Assembly (NCBI RefSeq): GCF_000721075.1
Contig: NZ_JOEQ01000035.1
Coordinates: forward strand, 1 to 64,000
Length of the DNA: 64,000 nt
From: Streptosporangium amethystogenes
GTDB taxonomy: Bacteria; Actinomycetota; Actinomycetes; Streptosporangiales; Streptosporangiaceae
Direction: 5' to 3'
Under the pieces are notes generated by a model, which made no database searches, was not told where the DNA came from, and saw only the letters and a list, made by a program, of their open reading frames with translations. The position numbers were made by a program, and so were the translations under genes. How positions within the stretch are numbered: the stretch's first letter is position 1; every line of letters begins with the position of its first letter. This document shows, one piece after another, positions 44,654 to 52,831 of this stretch.

Positions 44654-46672
44654 ATGGGCGACAACGACGGTCTGCTGGAGACGTTGCGAGAGTTGCGGCG
44701 ACATCTCGACCGTGACCTGTTCCCCCTGGCGATCGGCGACGTGGCGGCTGACCGCCGGGCACTGCGCGAGCTGACCGGCCAGCTCGACGACTACCTCATC
44801 CCCCGGCTGAGCGCCATCGACGCCCCGCTGCTCGCCGTCGTCGGCGGCTCCACCGGGGCCGGCAAGTCCACGCTGGTGAACTCCCTGGTCGGTACGGACG
44901 TCTCCGAGCCCGGCGTGCTGCGGCCCACGACGATGGCCCCCACCCTGGTCACCAGTCCCGCCGACCGCGACTGGTTCACCGCCCAGAACATCCTGCCCGG
45001 CCTGCCCCGCGTCACCGGGAACGGCAGGGGCGAGCCCGGCACGCTCAGGGTCGTCACCACCGGGGCACTGCCGCCGGGACTGGCCCTGCTGGACGCCCCC
45101 GACATCGACTCGGTCGTCACCGCCAACCGCGAGCTGGCTGCCCAACTGCTCGCCGCCGCCGACCTGTGGCTGTTCACCACCACCGCCGCCCGGTACGCCG
45201 ACGAGGTCCCCTGGAGTTTCCTGCGCTCGGCCAGGGAGCGGAGCACGGCCTTGGCCGTCATCCTCTCCCGGGTGCCGCCGGAGGCGCTGGGCGTGGTGCG
45301 CAAGGACCTGGCCCGGCTGCTGGAGGCCAACGGTCTGGGCGGAACCCGGCTTTTCGAGGTGCCCGAGCTGGTGCTGCCCGAGGAGAACGCCCGGCTGCCG
45401 CGCCAGGCGGTCCAGCCGGTCGCCGACTGGCTCGCCACCATCGCCGCCGACTCCCGCTCCCGCGCCGACGTGGTGCGCCACACCCTGTCCGGTGCACTGG
45501 AGAGCCTCTCCACCCGTGTTCCGGCGCTCGCCGGAGCGGTCGAGCGCCAGCAAGCCGGGGCCGCCGAACTGCGCTCGATGGCGGACGCCGCCTACGCCGT
45601 GGGCCTCGCCTCCTTCGACGAGGGCATGCGGGACGGGTCGCTGCTGAGGGGGGAGGTCCTGGCCCGCTGGCAGGACTTCATCGGGACCGGTGACCTGATG
45701 CGCTCCCTGGAGAGCCGGGTCGGCCGGCTCAGGGACCGGGTCGTGGCGTTCGTCACCGGACGGCCCGCGCCGGAGAGCGAGCTGCGGGTCGCGCTGGAGA
45801 GCGGGGTGGAGGCACTGATCAGGGCCTCGGCCGACGGTGCCGCCGAGCGCCTGATGGAGTCGTGGTCGTCGCACCCGTCGGGACGCGCCCTGCTGGAACG
45901 CGAAGGGGTCGCCACCGCGGGGCGTCTCGGCCGGGCCTCCGCCGACCTGCCCGCCAGGGCGCAGGAGGCGGTCAGGGGCTGGCAGTCGTACGTGCTCGAC
46001 CTGGTCAGAAAGGAGGGGGCGGACAAGCGGACCACCGCTCGCGTCACCTCGTTCGGACTCAACGGCGCCGGGCTGCTGCTGATGCTCGCGGTGTTCGCCT
46101 CGACCGGTGGCCTGACCGGCATCGAGGTCGGCATCGCCGGAGGCACCAGCGTGCTCAGCCAGAAGGTCCTGGAGGCCGTCTTCGGCGACCAGGCCGTCCG
46201 CACCCTCACCGTCAAGGCCCGCTCCGACCTGCGCGCCCGGGTGGCGATCCTGCTCGGTGCGGACGCCGACCGCTTCACCGCCCTGCTGGACGCCGTCCAG
46301 CCGCCCGAGGGCACCGCCCCCGCCCTCCGTGCCACCGCGGACGCGGTACGCGAGCACCTGCGCGAACTGCCCGTCGCGGACCGCCGGGCCGCCCTTTCGC
46401 CGGGCGCGGGTTCCGCCGCCTCAGCCACGACGGCGCCTGAAGAAGGCTCGGAGACCGTGCGCGATTCCCGGCGACGGTCCGGCGGCGTCCAGCATCCGGC
46501 AGAAAGGCCGGATGTCCCGCACGCGACCGGTGGACCCGGTCATCCGCGCTCGCCGGGCGGATCCGACGGTGCTCCACGGGCGGACGGTGAACCTGATTCT
46601 CCACGTCCGCAGAGCGGACCTGATGACGGGGGCCGGTGGGCTCCCGGCGCGGGAGAGGTGGGCGAGGCGTGA
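44654..46672 (+). CDS. Dynamin-like membrane GTPase, first of a pair
   Basis: A 672-residue GTPase. P-loop: GGSTGAGKST (Lys71). G3 is LLDAPDID, and a likely G4 region follows ILSRVPPEA. A long helical stalk comes next. A hydrophobic hairpin near residues 470-500 (GAGLLLMLAVFASTGGLTGIEVGIAGG) could enter the membrane. The last 65 residues are Pro/Gly/Asp-rich and unstructured. The pairing with a second, overlapping GTPase gene recalls the DynA/DynB dynamin-like proteins that stabilise FtsZ rings in sporulating Streptomyces; that assignment is inference. The ATG at 44654 is nine bases after GGATCG. Confidence 0.82.
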   Translation: MGDNDGLLETLRELRRHLDRDLFPLAIGDVAADRRALRELTGQLDDYLIPRLSAIDAPLLAVVGGSTGAGKSTLVNSLVGTDVSEPGVLRPTTMAPTLVTSPADRDWFTAQNILPGLPRVTGNGRGEPGTLRVVTTGALPPGLALLDAPDIDSVVTANRELAAQLLAAADLWLFTTTAARYADEVPWSFLRSARERSTALAVILSRVPPEALGVVRKDLARLLEANGLGGTRLFEVPELVLPEENARLPRQAVQPVADWLATIAADSRSRADVVRHTLSGALESLSTRVPALAGAVERQQAGAAELRSMADAAYAVGLASFDEGMRDGSLLRGEVLARWQDFIGTGDLMRSLESRVGRLRDRVVAFVTGRPAPESELRVALESGVEALIRASADGAAERLMESWSSHPSGRALLEREGVATAGRLGRASADLPARAQEAVRGWQSYVLDLVRKEGADKRTTARVTSFGLNGAGLLLMLAVFASTGGLTGIEVGIAGGTSVLSQKVLEAVFGDQAVRTLTVKARSDLRARVAILLGADADRFTALLDAVQPPEGTAPALRATADAVREHLRELPVADRRAALSPGAGSAASATTAPEEGSETVRDSRRRSGGVQHPAERPDVPHATGGPGHPRSPGGSDGAPRADGEPDSPRPQSGPDDGGRWAPGAGEVGEA

Positions 46673-48519
46673 AGCTGCTGCGCAGGGAGAAGGCGGTCTC
46701 GCTGGACGACCGGCTGGCGGCGCTGGCGCGGGCCGCCGACCTGGCCGACGGGCGGCTGGACGCCGAGGCGGTCGCCATGGCGCGTTCGGTGGTCTCCCGC
46801 GCCGGGGTACGGGCCAGCCTGTCGGTCGACCACACCGCGGTCGCGCTGGCCGGAGCCACCGGCAGCGGTAAGTCCTCGCTGTTCAACCTGCTGTCCGGCA
46901 CCTCGCTCGCCACGGTCGGGGTCACCCGGCCGACCACCTCGACCGCCCAGGCCGCCCTCTGGGAGGGCGGCGGCGCGGGACCGTTGCTCGACTGGCTGGA
47001 TGTCCCCCGCCGCCACGAACTCCTGGACACCTCGGGCTCGGCCGGCATCGCCCCCGAGGGGCCTGTCTCCGGTGGTCACCAGGCCCGCTCCGCCGGCGTC
47101 GTCCCTGGGGGACACGAGCCTCCCGACGTTTCCGGTTCCGGCGTTTCCGAGACGCCCGCCCCCGGTGGTCACGAGGCGCGTTCCGCCGCTCTCGTCCCCG
47201 ATGCTCCCGTGCCCGCCGGTCAGCCGTCCGGGATGGACGGGGAGGCCGCCGGACTGATCCTGCTCGACCTGCCCGACCACGACTCGATCGAGCCTTCGCA
47301 CCGGCTGGAGGTCGACCGGCTCGTCGAGCTGGTCGACCTGCTGGTCTGGGTGCTCGATCCGCAGAAGTACGCCGACGCGGCGGTCCACGACCGCTACCTC
47401 AGGCCGCTGGCCCGGCACCGGGAGGTCATGGTCGTCGTCCTCAACCAGATCGACCGGCTCTCCCCGGCCGCCGCCGAGCGGTGCCTGAAAGACCTCCGGC
47501 GGCTCCTCGACACCGACGGGCTGACCGGGGTGCCGGTGATCGGGGTCTCCGCCCGCACCGGCGCGGGCATCCCCGAACTGCGCTCCCTGCTCGCCTCCCG
47601 GGTCGCCGGCCGGCGATCATGGGCCGCCCGCCTCGCCGCCGACACCGGCATGGCCGCCGACGTGCTTGGAGAGGTGTCCAGCGCCACCGCTCCGGGAGAG
47701 AACCGCTCGATGGACGAGCTGGTGAAGCCGCTGAGGGACGCGCTGTCGGAGGCCGCCGGGGTGCCGGTCGTCGTCGAGGCCGTGGCCAGGTCCTATCGGC
47801 ACCGCTCGGTCGCCGCCACCGGATGGCCACCCACCCGGTGGATCCGCCGCCTGCGGCCCGATCCGCTCCGCCGCCTCCGCCTGGACGCCACCAGCCGTGC
47901 CTTTGGGGAGTCGGGGGAGCAGGGGGACATCGTCGGGAGGACCTCGATCCCGGTGGCGACGGTCGTCCAGCGCTCCCGGATGGACAACGCGATCAGGGAG
48001 GCCGCGAGGGGCGCCTCGGCCGGGCTGCCCGCGCCGTGGACGGCGGCCGTGCGACAGGCGGCTAGGTCACACGGGGACGAACTGGAGGACGGCCTGGACC
48101 GAGCGGTCGCCACCACCTCTCTCGGTGCCGCCCGGCGGCCCCTGTGGTGGCGGCTGGCCGGGCTGGCGCAGTGGCTGGCGCTGGCGACGGTGCTCGCCGG
48201 AGGGGCCTGGCTGCTCGCCCTGGTCGCCATCGACTACCTACGACTTCCGCAGCTCTACCTGCCGACCGCGGGGGAGCTGCCCTGGCCCACCACACTGCTG
48301 ATCGGGGGTGTCCTGCTCGGCCTGCTGATCGCGCTGCTCTCCCGGGTGGCCTCCTGGCTCGGCGGCCGGCGCCGCGCCCGCAGGGCGGCGAGGGCGCTGC
48401 GGGCGAGTGTCGACCGGGTCGCCCGCGAACTGGTGCTCGACCCGATGGAGGAGGAGCTGTCCCGGTATCACCGCTTCGCCGAAGCGGTCGCGCTGGCCAG
48501 GAACGGGACTCGCAGGTGA
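46669..48519 (+). CDS. Dynamin-like membrane GTPase, second of a pair
   Basis: A 616-residue GTPase. P-loop: GATGSGKSS (Lys68). The G2 threonine lies in VGVTRPTTST, G3 is LLDLPDHD and G4 is NQIDRL. Between G2 and G3 there is an unusual insertion of about 75 residues with an internal repeat (GGHQARSAGVVP and GGHEARSAALVP). Two membrane helices lie near residues 500-525 and 540-562, then a basic tail. GTG at 46669 overlaps the upstream stop by four bases, with GAGAGG before it, so the two GTPases are made together, probably as a hetero-oligomer at the division site. Confidence 0.82.
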   Translation: MKLLRREKAVSLDDRLAALARAADLADGRLDAEAVAMARSVVSRAGVRASLSVDHTAVALAGATGSGKSSLFNLLSGTSLATVGVTRPTTSTAQAALWEGGGAGPLLDWLDVPRRHELLDTSGSAGIAPEGPVSGGHQARSAGVVPGGHEPPDVSGSGVSETPAPGGHEARSAALVPDAPVPAGQPSGMDGEAAGLILLDLPDHDSIEPSHRLEVDRLVELVDLLVWVLDPQKYADAAVHDRYLRPLARHREVMVVVLNQIDRLSPAAAERCLKDLRRLLDTDGLTGVPVIGVSARTGAGIPELRSLLASRVAGRRSWAARLAADTGMAADVLGEVSSATAPGENRSMDELVKPLRDALSEAAGVPVVVEAVARSYRHRSVAATGWPPTRWIRRLRPDPLRRLRLDATSRAFGESGEQGDIVGRTSIPVATVVQRSRMDNAIREAARGASAGLPAPWTAAVRQAARSHGDELEDGLDRAVATTSLGAARRPLWWRLAGLAQWLALATVLAGGAWLLALVAIDYLRLPQLYLPTAGELPWPTTLLIGGVLLGLLIALLSRVASWLGGRRRARRAARALRASVDRVARELVLDPMEEELSRYHRFAEAVALARNGTRR

Positions 48520-48868
48520 GGGCGGGCCTTGGGGCCTGCCTGGCGAAGCCTGCCGAAGGTCACCAGGATGCCCCGGCCTTCAGACCGGAGAGGAATCGGG
48601 AGCGGGAGGGCCGCCAAGGCCCGGGAGTGTCCTGACCGGTCGGTCATTTCGGTCGGCTTCTGTCCGGCAGGGGTCTCGATGCGCGGGGCAGGGAGCAGTC
48701 CGGTGACGTGCGGTTTCCGGCGGATGCTCTGGGGGCGAGCGCCTCCCGGTAGAAGGGGACGGACACGGAGAAGGGATCGGTGTCCGTCACGCAGGAGGCG
48801 CTCAGTTGGGCCCTCACCATGGGGCCGGACCGGTCGGAGCCGGTCGGGGCGTCAGGTGAGGAGGCGGA
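48520..48868. other. Convergent intergenic region with nested inverted repeat
   Basis: No gene was seen. GAGCGCCTCC (48737-48746) pairs with GGAGGCGCTC (48794-48803). Inside it, GACGGACAC (48758-48766) pairs with GTGTCCGTC (48780-48788) around a 13-base loop. The two stems together could terminate the GTPase operon and the minus-strand DUF1036 unit, but they are longer and more complex than the other terminators in the window. Confidence 0.6.
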
Positions 48869-49213
48869 TCAGGCGACGAGGTTGACGTAGTACGTGGAGT
48901 AACCGTTCATGTCGATCAGACGGGTGCCCACGCGCCTGGCGGCGGTGCTGCCGATGTTGATGCAGGAGTCGAAGGCGTTCTGATAGACGTACATCGGGCC
49001 GTAGGGGCCGGTCCAGACGGCCCCGTTGGCGGCTTCGGCGTAGAAGGCGGCGTAGCGGTTGTTGGTGTTGAGGACGAACGCCTCGCCGCCCGGGTCGATG
49101 GCCCACCAGCCCCGGGTGCCCCACTGGCCGTAGTCGCGGCAGCCGTCGGGGCTGTAGAACATGATCGCGACCCACACCTTGGAGCTGTAGCGGTTACGGA
49201 AACGCAGCTGCAT
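48869..49213 (-). CDS. DUF1036-type protein
   Basis: A 114-residue protein beginning MQLRFRNRYSSKVWVAIMFY, with PDGCRDYGQWGTRGWWAIDPGGEAFVLNTNNRYAAFYAEAANG. This is the DUF1036 pattern of Trp/Tyr-rich beta strands. Two cysteines (in DGCRD and DSCINIG) could pair. No signal peptide is visible. GGAGGAG overlaps the stop of the upstream small gene, so the two are translated together. Function unknown. Confidence 0.83.
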   Translation of the reverse strand: MQLRFRNRYSSKVWVAIMFYSPDGCRDYGQWGTRGWWAIDPGGEAFVLNTNNRYAAFYAEAANGAVWTGPYGPMYVYQNAFDSCINIGSTAARRVGTRLIDMNGYSTYYVNLVA

Positions 49214-49215
49214 GT

Positions 49216-49425
49216 CTACTCCTCCGCTTCCGTGAATCGCAGGGCCAGGGGCCTGTCGTCAAGCGCCTCGCCGGCCACCGGGGGAAGGTGGTCATCGCTC
49301 TTCGCGACGACCGCGACGCGGTCGGCCGCTCCCGGCCGCTCGCTCGACTCTCCCGTGCTGGCCGCCGTGGGGTCCGCGAACGCCACCCGTGGGTCCGGGG
49401 GGTGTTCGGTGCCGTTGTCCGGCAT
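49216..49425 (-). CDS. Small acidic/proline-rich protein coupled to DUF1036 gene
   Basis: A 69-residue protein rich in Pro, Asp and Glu (NGTEHPPDPRVAFADPTAAS, then LRFTEAEE), with no membrane segment or recognised domain. AGGTGAG precedes the ATG at 49425. The stop is two bases before the DUF1036 start, with the ribosome binding site of that gene inside its last codons. This arrangement makes it likely real; it could be a partner or leader-type peptide, but nothing in the sequence says which. Confidence 0.6.
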   Translation of the reverse strand: MPDNGTEHPPDPRVAFADPTAASTGESSERPGAADRVAVVAKSDDHLPPVAGEALDDRPLALRFTEAEE

Positions 49426-49471
49426 GGTTGCTCACCTACATTCGTTTGAGTGCGTAGGGTGATCGGACAAC

Positions 49472-49501
49472 AACATACAGTCACATTCAAGGTCATGTAA
49501 A
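49472..49501 (-). promoter_or_regulatory. Putative promoter of the DUF1036 unit
   Basis: Read on the minus strand, TTTACA (49501-49496) and TATGTT (49477-49472) are 18 bases apart in a conspicuously AT-rich stretch, 47 bases before the first start codon. Confidence 0.45.
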
Positions 49502-49630
49502 GAATCGTTTTCATTTCCGCGGTGGGTAGGGGGGCGGCAACGCCTTCGCGGAGATCTCGGCCCTACGCCGACGCCCGGCCCAGGGGGAAGGCATTGATTC
49601 AGGTGACGTCCTCCGCCGTACGAACAGGTG

Positions 49631-49725
49631 TCAGCGGCGGACGATGAGCCACGTCGCGACGGCGGTGACGGTCTCCGAGCGGTTGCTGATGATGTGCGGG
49701 CGGCCGCAGGGGTTATGACCGGGGT
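49631..49725 (-). pseudogene. Remnant of a cupin-domain gene, C-terminal end only
   Basis: On the minus strand, a frame ending at 49631 reads HPGHNPCGRPHIISNRSETV and then ATWLIVRR before its stop. The P-x-G-x2-H-x3-N type spacing is that of the second cupin motif. No start codon or first cupin motif precedes it; the 5' side runs into the end of the maleylpyruvate isomerase-like gene in another frame. I read it as a leftover 3' end. The match is short, so confidence is low. Confidence 0.35.
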
Positions 49726-50363
49726 GCGCCGTACCAGCGCCAGGTGGTCAGACGCGGGTGCCCGGGGAGTTCGGCGCGTCCGGTGGCCCACAGCAGGGTG
49801 GGCCAGGGGTCCGTGCCCGTCGGGGCGTCCGGGAAGAGCCGGGCGAGCACCCGCGAGCACAGGTCCGCGGGCGGGGTCCAGGTGAGCCCCAGCCCCTCGG
49901 CCAGATCGTGGGTGTGCACCAGGGTCTCCACGATCCCCATCGCGGCGAAGCCCTCCGGGTCCGACGTCCCGTGCACGTGGTGGGCGCGAATCTCCGGCGG
50001 TGTCGTACGCACCATGGCGACCAGCAGCGCGCCGCTCGCCTCCAGCACCTGCAGCAGCCCGGCCGGCCCCGCCGCGCGGTCGGCATGAATGGCGTTCGCC
50101 GGACCCCGGGGTCTTCTGCGCTCCCAGGCGAAGGGCACGACGCCGTCCAGGGGCGGTGTCCTGGGGCCCAGCTGGGCGGCGTACGAGAAGAGGTCGTCGC
50201 TGAGGTGCTCGACGGTCTCCCAGCAGGTCCACTCCAGCGAGCCGGCCTTGCCGTCCCAGGCCGGCGCGGGCACCTCCCGGAGGGTGCCGACGGCGAGCTG
50301 AACGGCCAGGTCAAGGTCGTCCGCCGTCACGGGGGAAGATCCGGCTTCGGTCGATCGGCACAT
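49713..50363 (-). CDS. Maleylpyruvate isomerase-fold (DinB-like) protein
   Basis: A 216-residue helical bundle protein. SLEWTCWETVEHLSDDLFSYAAQLG near residue 45 and the metal-ligand-type histidines in HLSDD and VHTHDLAEGLGL fit the mycothiol-dependent maleylpyruvate isomerase/DinB fold of actinobacteria. Substrate unknown. The ATG at 50363 lacks a strong ribosome binding site; a GTG at 50330 is an alternative. Its 3' end overlaps the cupin remnant in another frame. Confidence 0.83.
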   Translation of the reverse strand: MCRSTEAGSSPVTADDLDLAVQLAVGTLREVPAPAWDGKAGSLEWTCWETVEHLSDDLFSYAAQLGPRTPPLDGVVPFAWERRRPRGPANAIHADRAAGPAGLLQVLEASGALLVAMVRTTPPEIRAHHVHGTSDPEGFAAMGIVETLVHTHDLAEGLGLTWTPPADLCSRVLARLFPDAPTGTDPWPTLLWATGRAELPGHPRLTTWRWYGAPRS

Positions 50364-50406
50364 GGCGGGAACGATACCGCCGCCCCTGAGAGCGTGGTGG
50401 ATCCGC

Positions 50407-50489
50407 AGGTGTCGACGCCCAGATCCGCCGGGTACTCATCGCCGATGATCATGTGACCCGGTTCGTGAGCGGTGGTCGCTCGACGTCTT
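50407..50489. repeat. 83-bp direct repeat, copy 1
   Basis: It matches 54023-54105 in the same orientation with three mismatches in 83 bases. On the minus strand it encodes an ImmA-like HExxH fragment (here AHEPGHMIIGDEYP), without the rest of the gene. It also carries the same frame-breaking junction as copy 2. Confidence 0.9.
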
Positions 50490-50539
50490 GCCGGCGGGGC
50501 GTCATCCCTCGCCTCCGGATGGACGACGCCCCGCCCGGC

Positions 50540-50989
50540 TCACCAGGTCTTGCCGGCCTGCTCGCGAATCGTGCGGTTGATCCGGTTGAAGAAGTTGGTC
50601 AGCGCGATCTCCAGGTTGAGCGCGGACAGCTGCTTGTCGTCGAAGTGGGCGGCGGCGGCGTCCCAGATCTCGTCGGTCACACCCGGTGCGCCGTCCTGGA
50701 TCCGGGTGGCGGCCTCGGTCAGCGCGAGCGCGGCCCGCTCCGCCTCGGTGAAGAACGGTGTCTCGCGCCAGGCGACCACGCTGTGCAGCCGCTCATCGGT
50801 CTCTCCGTTCTTCTTGGCCGACTCGATCCCGGCGAACACGCACGGGCTGCAGCCGTTGATCTGGCTGACCCTCAGGTGGACCAGCCCGAGCAGGCGCGGG
50901 TCGACGCCGCCGGTGTGAATCGCCTTGTAGAGGTGCTGGATCGCCGTCATCACGTCGGCGCTCGTCCTGCTCTTCATCCGTGCTTCCAT
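50540..50989 (-). CDS. AhpD-like carboxymuconolactone decarboxylase family protein
   Basis: A 149-residue protein with the redox CxxC of AhpD-like proteins (CSPC, with a following H/E environment: INGCSPCVFAGIESAKKNG). Downstream helices include ALALTEAATRI and LNLEIALTNFFNRINRT. ATG at 50989 is chosen because an ECF41-type promoter lies at 51070-51044, which excludes the first in-frame start at 51043. The gene is divergent from the ECF41 sigma factor. Carboxymuconolactone decarboxylases are the usual ECF41 targets, so peroxide or quinone stress is a plausible theme. Confidence 0.88.
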   Translation of the reverse strand: MEARMKSRTSADVMTAIQHLYKAIHTGGVDPRLLGLVHLRVSQINGCSPCVFAGIESAKKNGETDERLHSVVAWRETPFFTEAERAALALTEAATRIQDGAPGVTDEIWDAAAAHFDDKQLSALNLEIALTNFFNRINRTIREQAGKTW

Positions 50990-51043
50990 GGGCCTTGCCC
51001 CTTCATCGGTTACCTGCGCCCGTCCGGGCTCGTCATCACCCAT

Positions 51044-51070
51044 GACGGAGCAGATCCGAGGAAGGTAACA
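51044..51070 (-). promoter_or_regulatory. ECF41-type promoter for the AhpD-like gene
   Basis: On the minus strand TGTTACC (51070-51064), 16 bases, CGTC (51047-51044). The ECF41 consensus, as I recall it, is TGTCACA-N16-CGTC, so two of seven -35 bases differ while spacing and -10 match. It lies in the short gap before the divergent sigma gene. Confidence 0.65.
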
Positions 51071-51072
51071 AC

Positions 51073-51951
51073 ATGTCCGACACCAGCCCGACCGACCCGG
51101 TGGCCACGGCGTTCGAGGCCCAGCGCGACCGGCTGCGCGCGGTCGCCTACCGCATGCTCGGATCGCACGCCGACGCCGAGGACGCGGTCCAGGAGGCCTG
51201 GCTGCGGCTCTCCCGCCAGGACACGGCGACCATCCACAACCTCGCCGGCTGGCTGACCACGGTGGTCGGCCGGATCAGCCTGGACGTCCTGCGATCACGC
51301 CAAGCCCACCCTGAGGCCTCCTACGACGACCGGCTGCCCGAATTCGTCGTGACGGTCGACGACGGCCCCGCGCCGGAGGACGACGTGGCGCTCGCCGACT
51401 CGGTCGGACTCGCACTCCTCGTCGTCCTCGAATCGCTCGGACCGAGTGAGCGGCTGGCGTTCGTGCTGCACGACCTGTTCGCGGTGCCGTTCGACGAGAT
51501 CGGCCAGATCCTCGGCAGGTCCACCGACGCCACCAAGATGCTCGCCAGCCGCGCCCGCAGGAAGGTGCAGGCGACCGAGCAGCCGACGGGCACCGGACGG
51601 GAGCAGCGACAGGTCGTCCATGCCTTCCTGTCGGCGGCTCGCCGCGGCGACTTCGAGGGGCTGCTGCGCGTGCTCGACCCCCAGGTGAAACTGACCGTCG
51701 AGAGCTCCGACGGTGTGGTCGTCACCCTCGGCGCCACCAAGGTCGCCGCCGGTGCGCAGCTGTCCGCCGGCGCAGTCGCACGAAGGCGAGCGGTGCTCGT
51801 CAACGGCCTTCCCGGGGTCGTGTCCTGGCGCGAGGACGGCGCCCCGTTCTCGGTCGTCGCGTTCACCGTCGTCGACGGCCGGATCGCCGGCATCGCGATC
51901 GTGACCGACCCGGCCAGGCTCGCGTCGATGAACCTGCCGGATCCGGGGTGA
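51073..51951 (+). CDS. ECF41-family RNA polymerase sigma factor
   Basis: A 292-residue sigma factor. Region 2 is at residues 10-75 (RDRLRAVAYRMLGSHADAEDAVQEAWLRL) and region 4 near 115-165 (LGPSERLAFVLHDLFAVPFDEIGQILGRSTDATKMLASRARRK). A SnoaL-like C-terminal domain of about 110 residues replaces the usual anti-sigma factor. The end, VTDPARLASMNLP, corresponds to the NPDKL-type motif. In ECF41 proteins this tail both inhibits and activates the core. The DGGGK motif seen in many members is not evident (SSDGVVV instead). GAGGAAGG precedes the ATG at 51073. Confidence 0.92.
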   Translation: MSDTSPTDPVATAFEAQRDRLRAVAYRMLGSHADAEDAVQEAWLRLSRQDTATIHNLAGWLTTVVGRISLDVLRSRQAHPEASYDDRLPEFVVTVDDGPAPEDDVALADSVGLALLVVLESLGPSERLAFVLHDLFAVPFDEIGQILGRSTDATKMLASRARRKVQATEQPTGTGREQRQVVHAFLSAARRGDFEGLLRVLDPQVKLTVESSDGVVVTLGATKVAAGAQLSAGAVARRRAVLVNGLPGVVSWREDGAPFSVVAFTVVDGRIAGIAIVTDPARLASMNLPDPG

Positions 51952-52204
51952 GTCACCGCCGAGCCGGTCGTCACGGTGTGGGCAGGTGGCGATACCGCAT
52001 GAGATTTGTGCACGGCGAGCTCCTTCGCCCATGCGGAGCAATCCTGTGGGTCCGGGGTCCGTACCGGCCCTGGCGACCCGCCGCGGTCCGCAAGACGGGT
52101 GAAGAAATATGACATAAGGTGTCGGGTTTTAGGGCGAGCATGGGTTCACCGGTCGGCGTCGATGGCGGGCGTGGACCGGGCCCTACGGATAGACAAGGAT
52201 TTCA

Positions 52205-52735
52205 ATGCGCGAAACGCCAGAGGAGATCAAGGAGTTCCAGGCCCTCCTCGACGCCTCCCTCTCCCGCTCCACCTCGTACCTCCGCTCGATCATCAACAGC
52301 GAGCGCACCCTGACCGCGGAGCAGCTCACCGAGGTCCTCACCGGCATGTGCCCCCTCGCCCTGTCCACCGTGACGGCGAAGGGCGAGCCGCGGATCAGCG
52401 GTGTGGACGGGCACTTCCTGCACGGAAAATGGCACTTCGGCACGGCGCGCAACGCCGCCAAGGCCCGCCACCTCGCCGCCAGGCCCGCCGTCAGCGCCGC
52501 GCACATGCGCGGTGAGGAACTGGGCGTGTTCACGCACGGCACGGTGGAGATCCTCAACCCCCAGGACGGCGAGCCCGCCGCGGACTGGCCCTACCTGCTC
52601 GCGTACTTCAAGGACTTCTACGGCGAGGGTGCCTTCGACTGGGACAACGACGTGGTCTACTACCGGCTGCATCCGCACTGGGCGACCGTCTACGCCTCCG
52701 ACGTCGCGAAGCTCACCGCGGCACCCCAGCCCTGA
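52205..52735 (+). CDS. Pyridoxamine 5'-phosphate oxidase-like flavin protein
   Basis: A 176-residue split-barrel protein. After a 40-residue helical start (TPEEIKEFQALLDASLSRSTSYL) comes the PPOX barrel with LALSTVTAKGEPRISGVDGHFLHGKWHFGTARNAAKARHLAARPAVSAAH. The C-terminus has DNDVVYYRLHPHWATVYA. Such proteins bind FMN or F420, or serve as heme-degrading relatives; the pathway here is unknown. AAGGA precedes the ATG at 52205. It lies in the segment flanked by the 83-bp repeats. Confidence 0.88.
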   Translation: MRETPEEIKEFQALLDASLSRSTSYLRSIINSERTLTAEQLTEVLTGMCPLALSTVTAKGEPRISGVDGHFLHGKWHFGTARNAAKARHLAARPAVSAAHMRGEELGVFTHGTVEILNPQDGEPAADWPYLLAYFKDFYGEGAFDWDNDVVYYRLHPHWATVYASDVAKLTAAPQP

Positions 52736-52831
52736 TCCGCAGCACAGTCCTTAGCGAGACCATGCCCTCCCGACGGGGCCACTCTGAACCTCCGCAGCCA
52801 ACGAGTCGTCAAGCCGTCGTCGGTACGTCTC

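Noticed and set aside
49494..49518. Zur/Fur-like box (TGAAAACGATT) before the DUF1036 unit
   Set aside because: Only the left half resembles the consensus; three of seven positions match on the right.
52006..52204. Short plus- and minus-strand frames between the ECF41 and PPOX genes
   Set aside because: No ribosome sites, no codon bias and no recognisable motifs.
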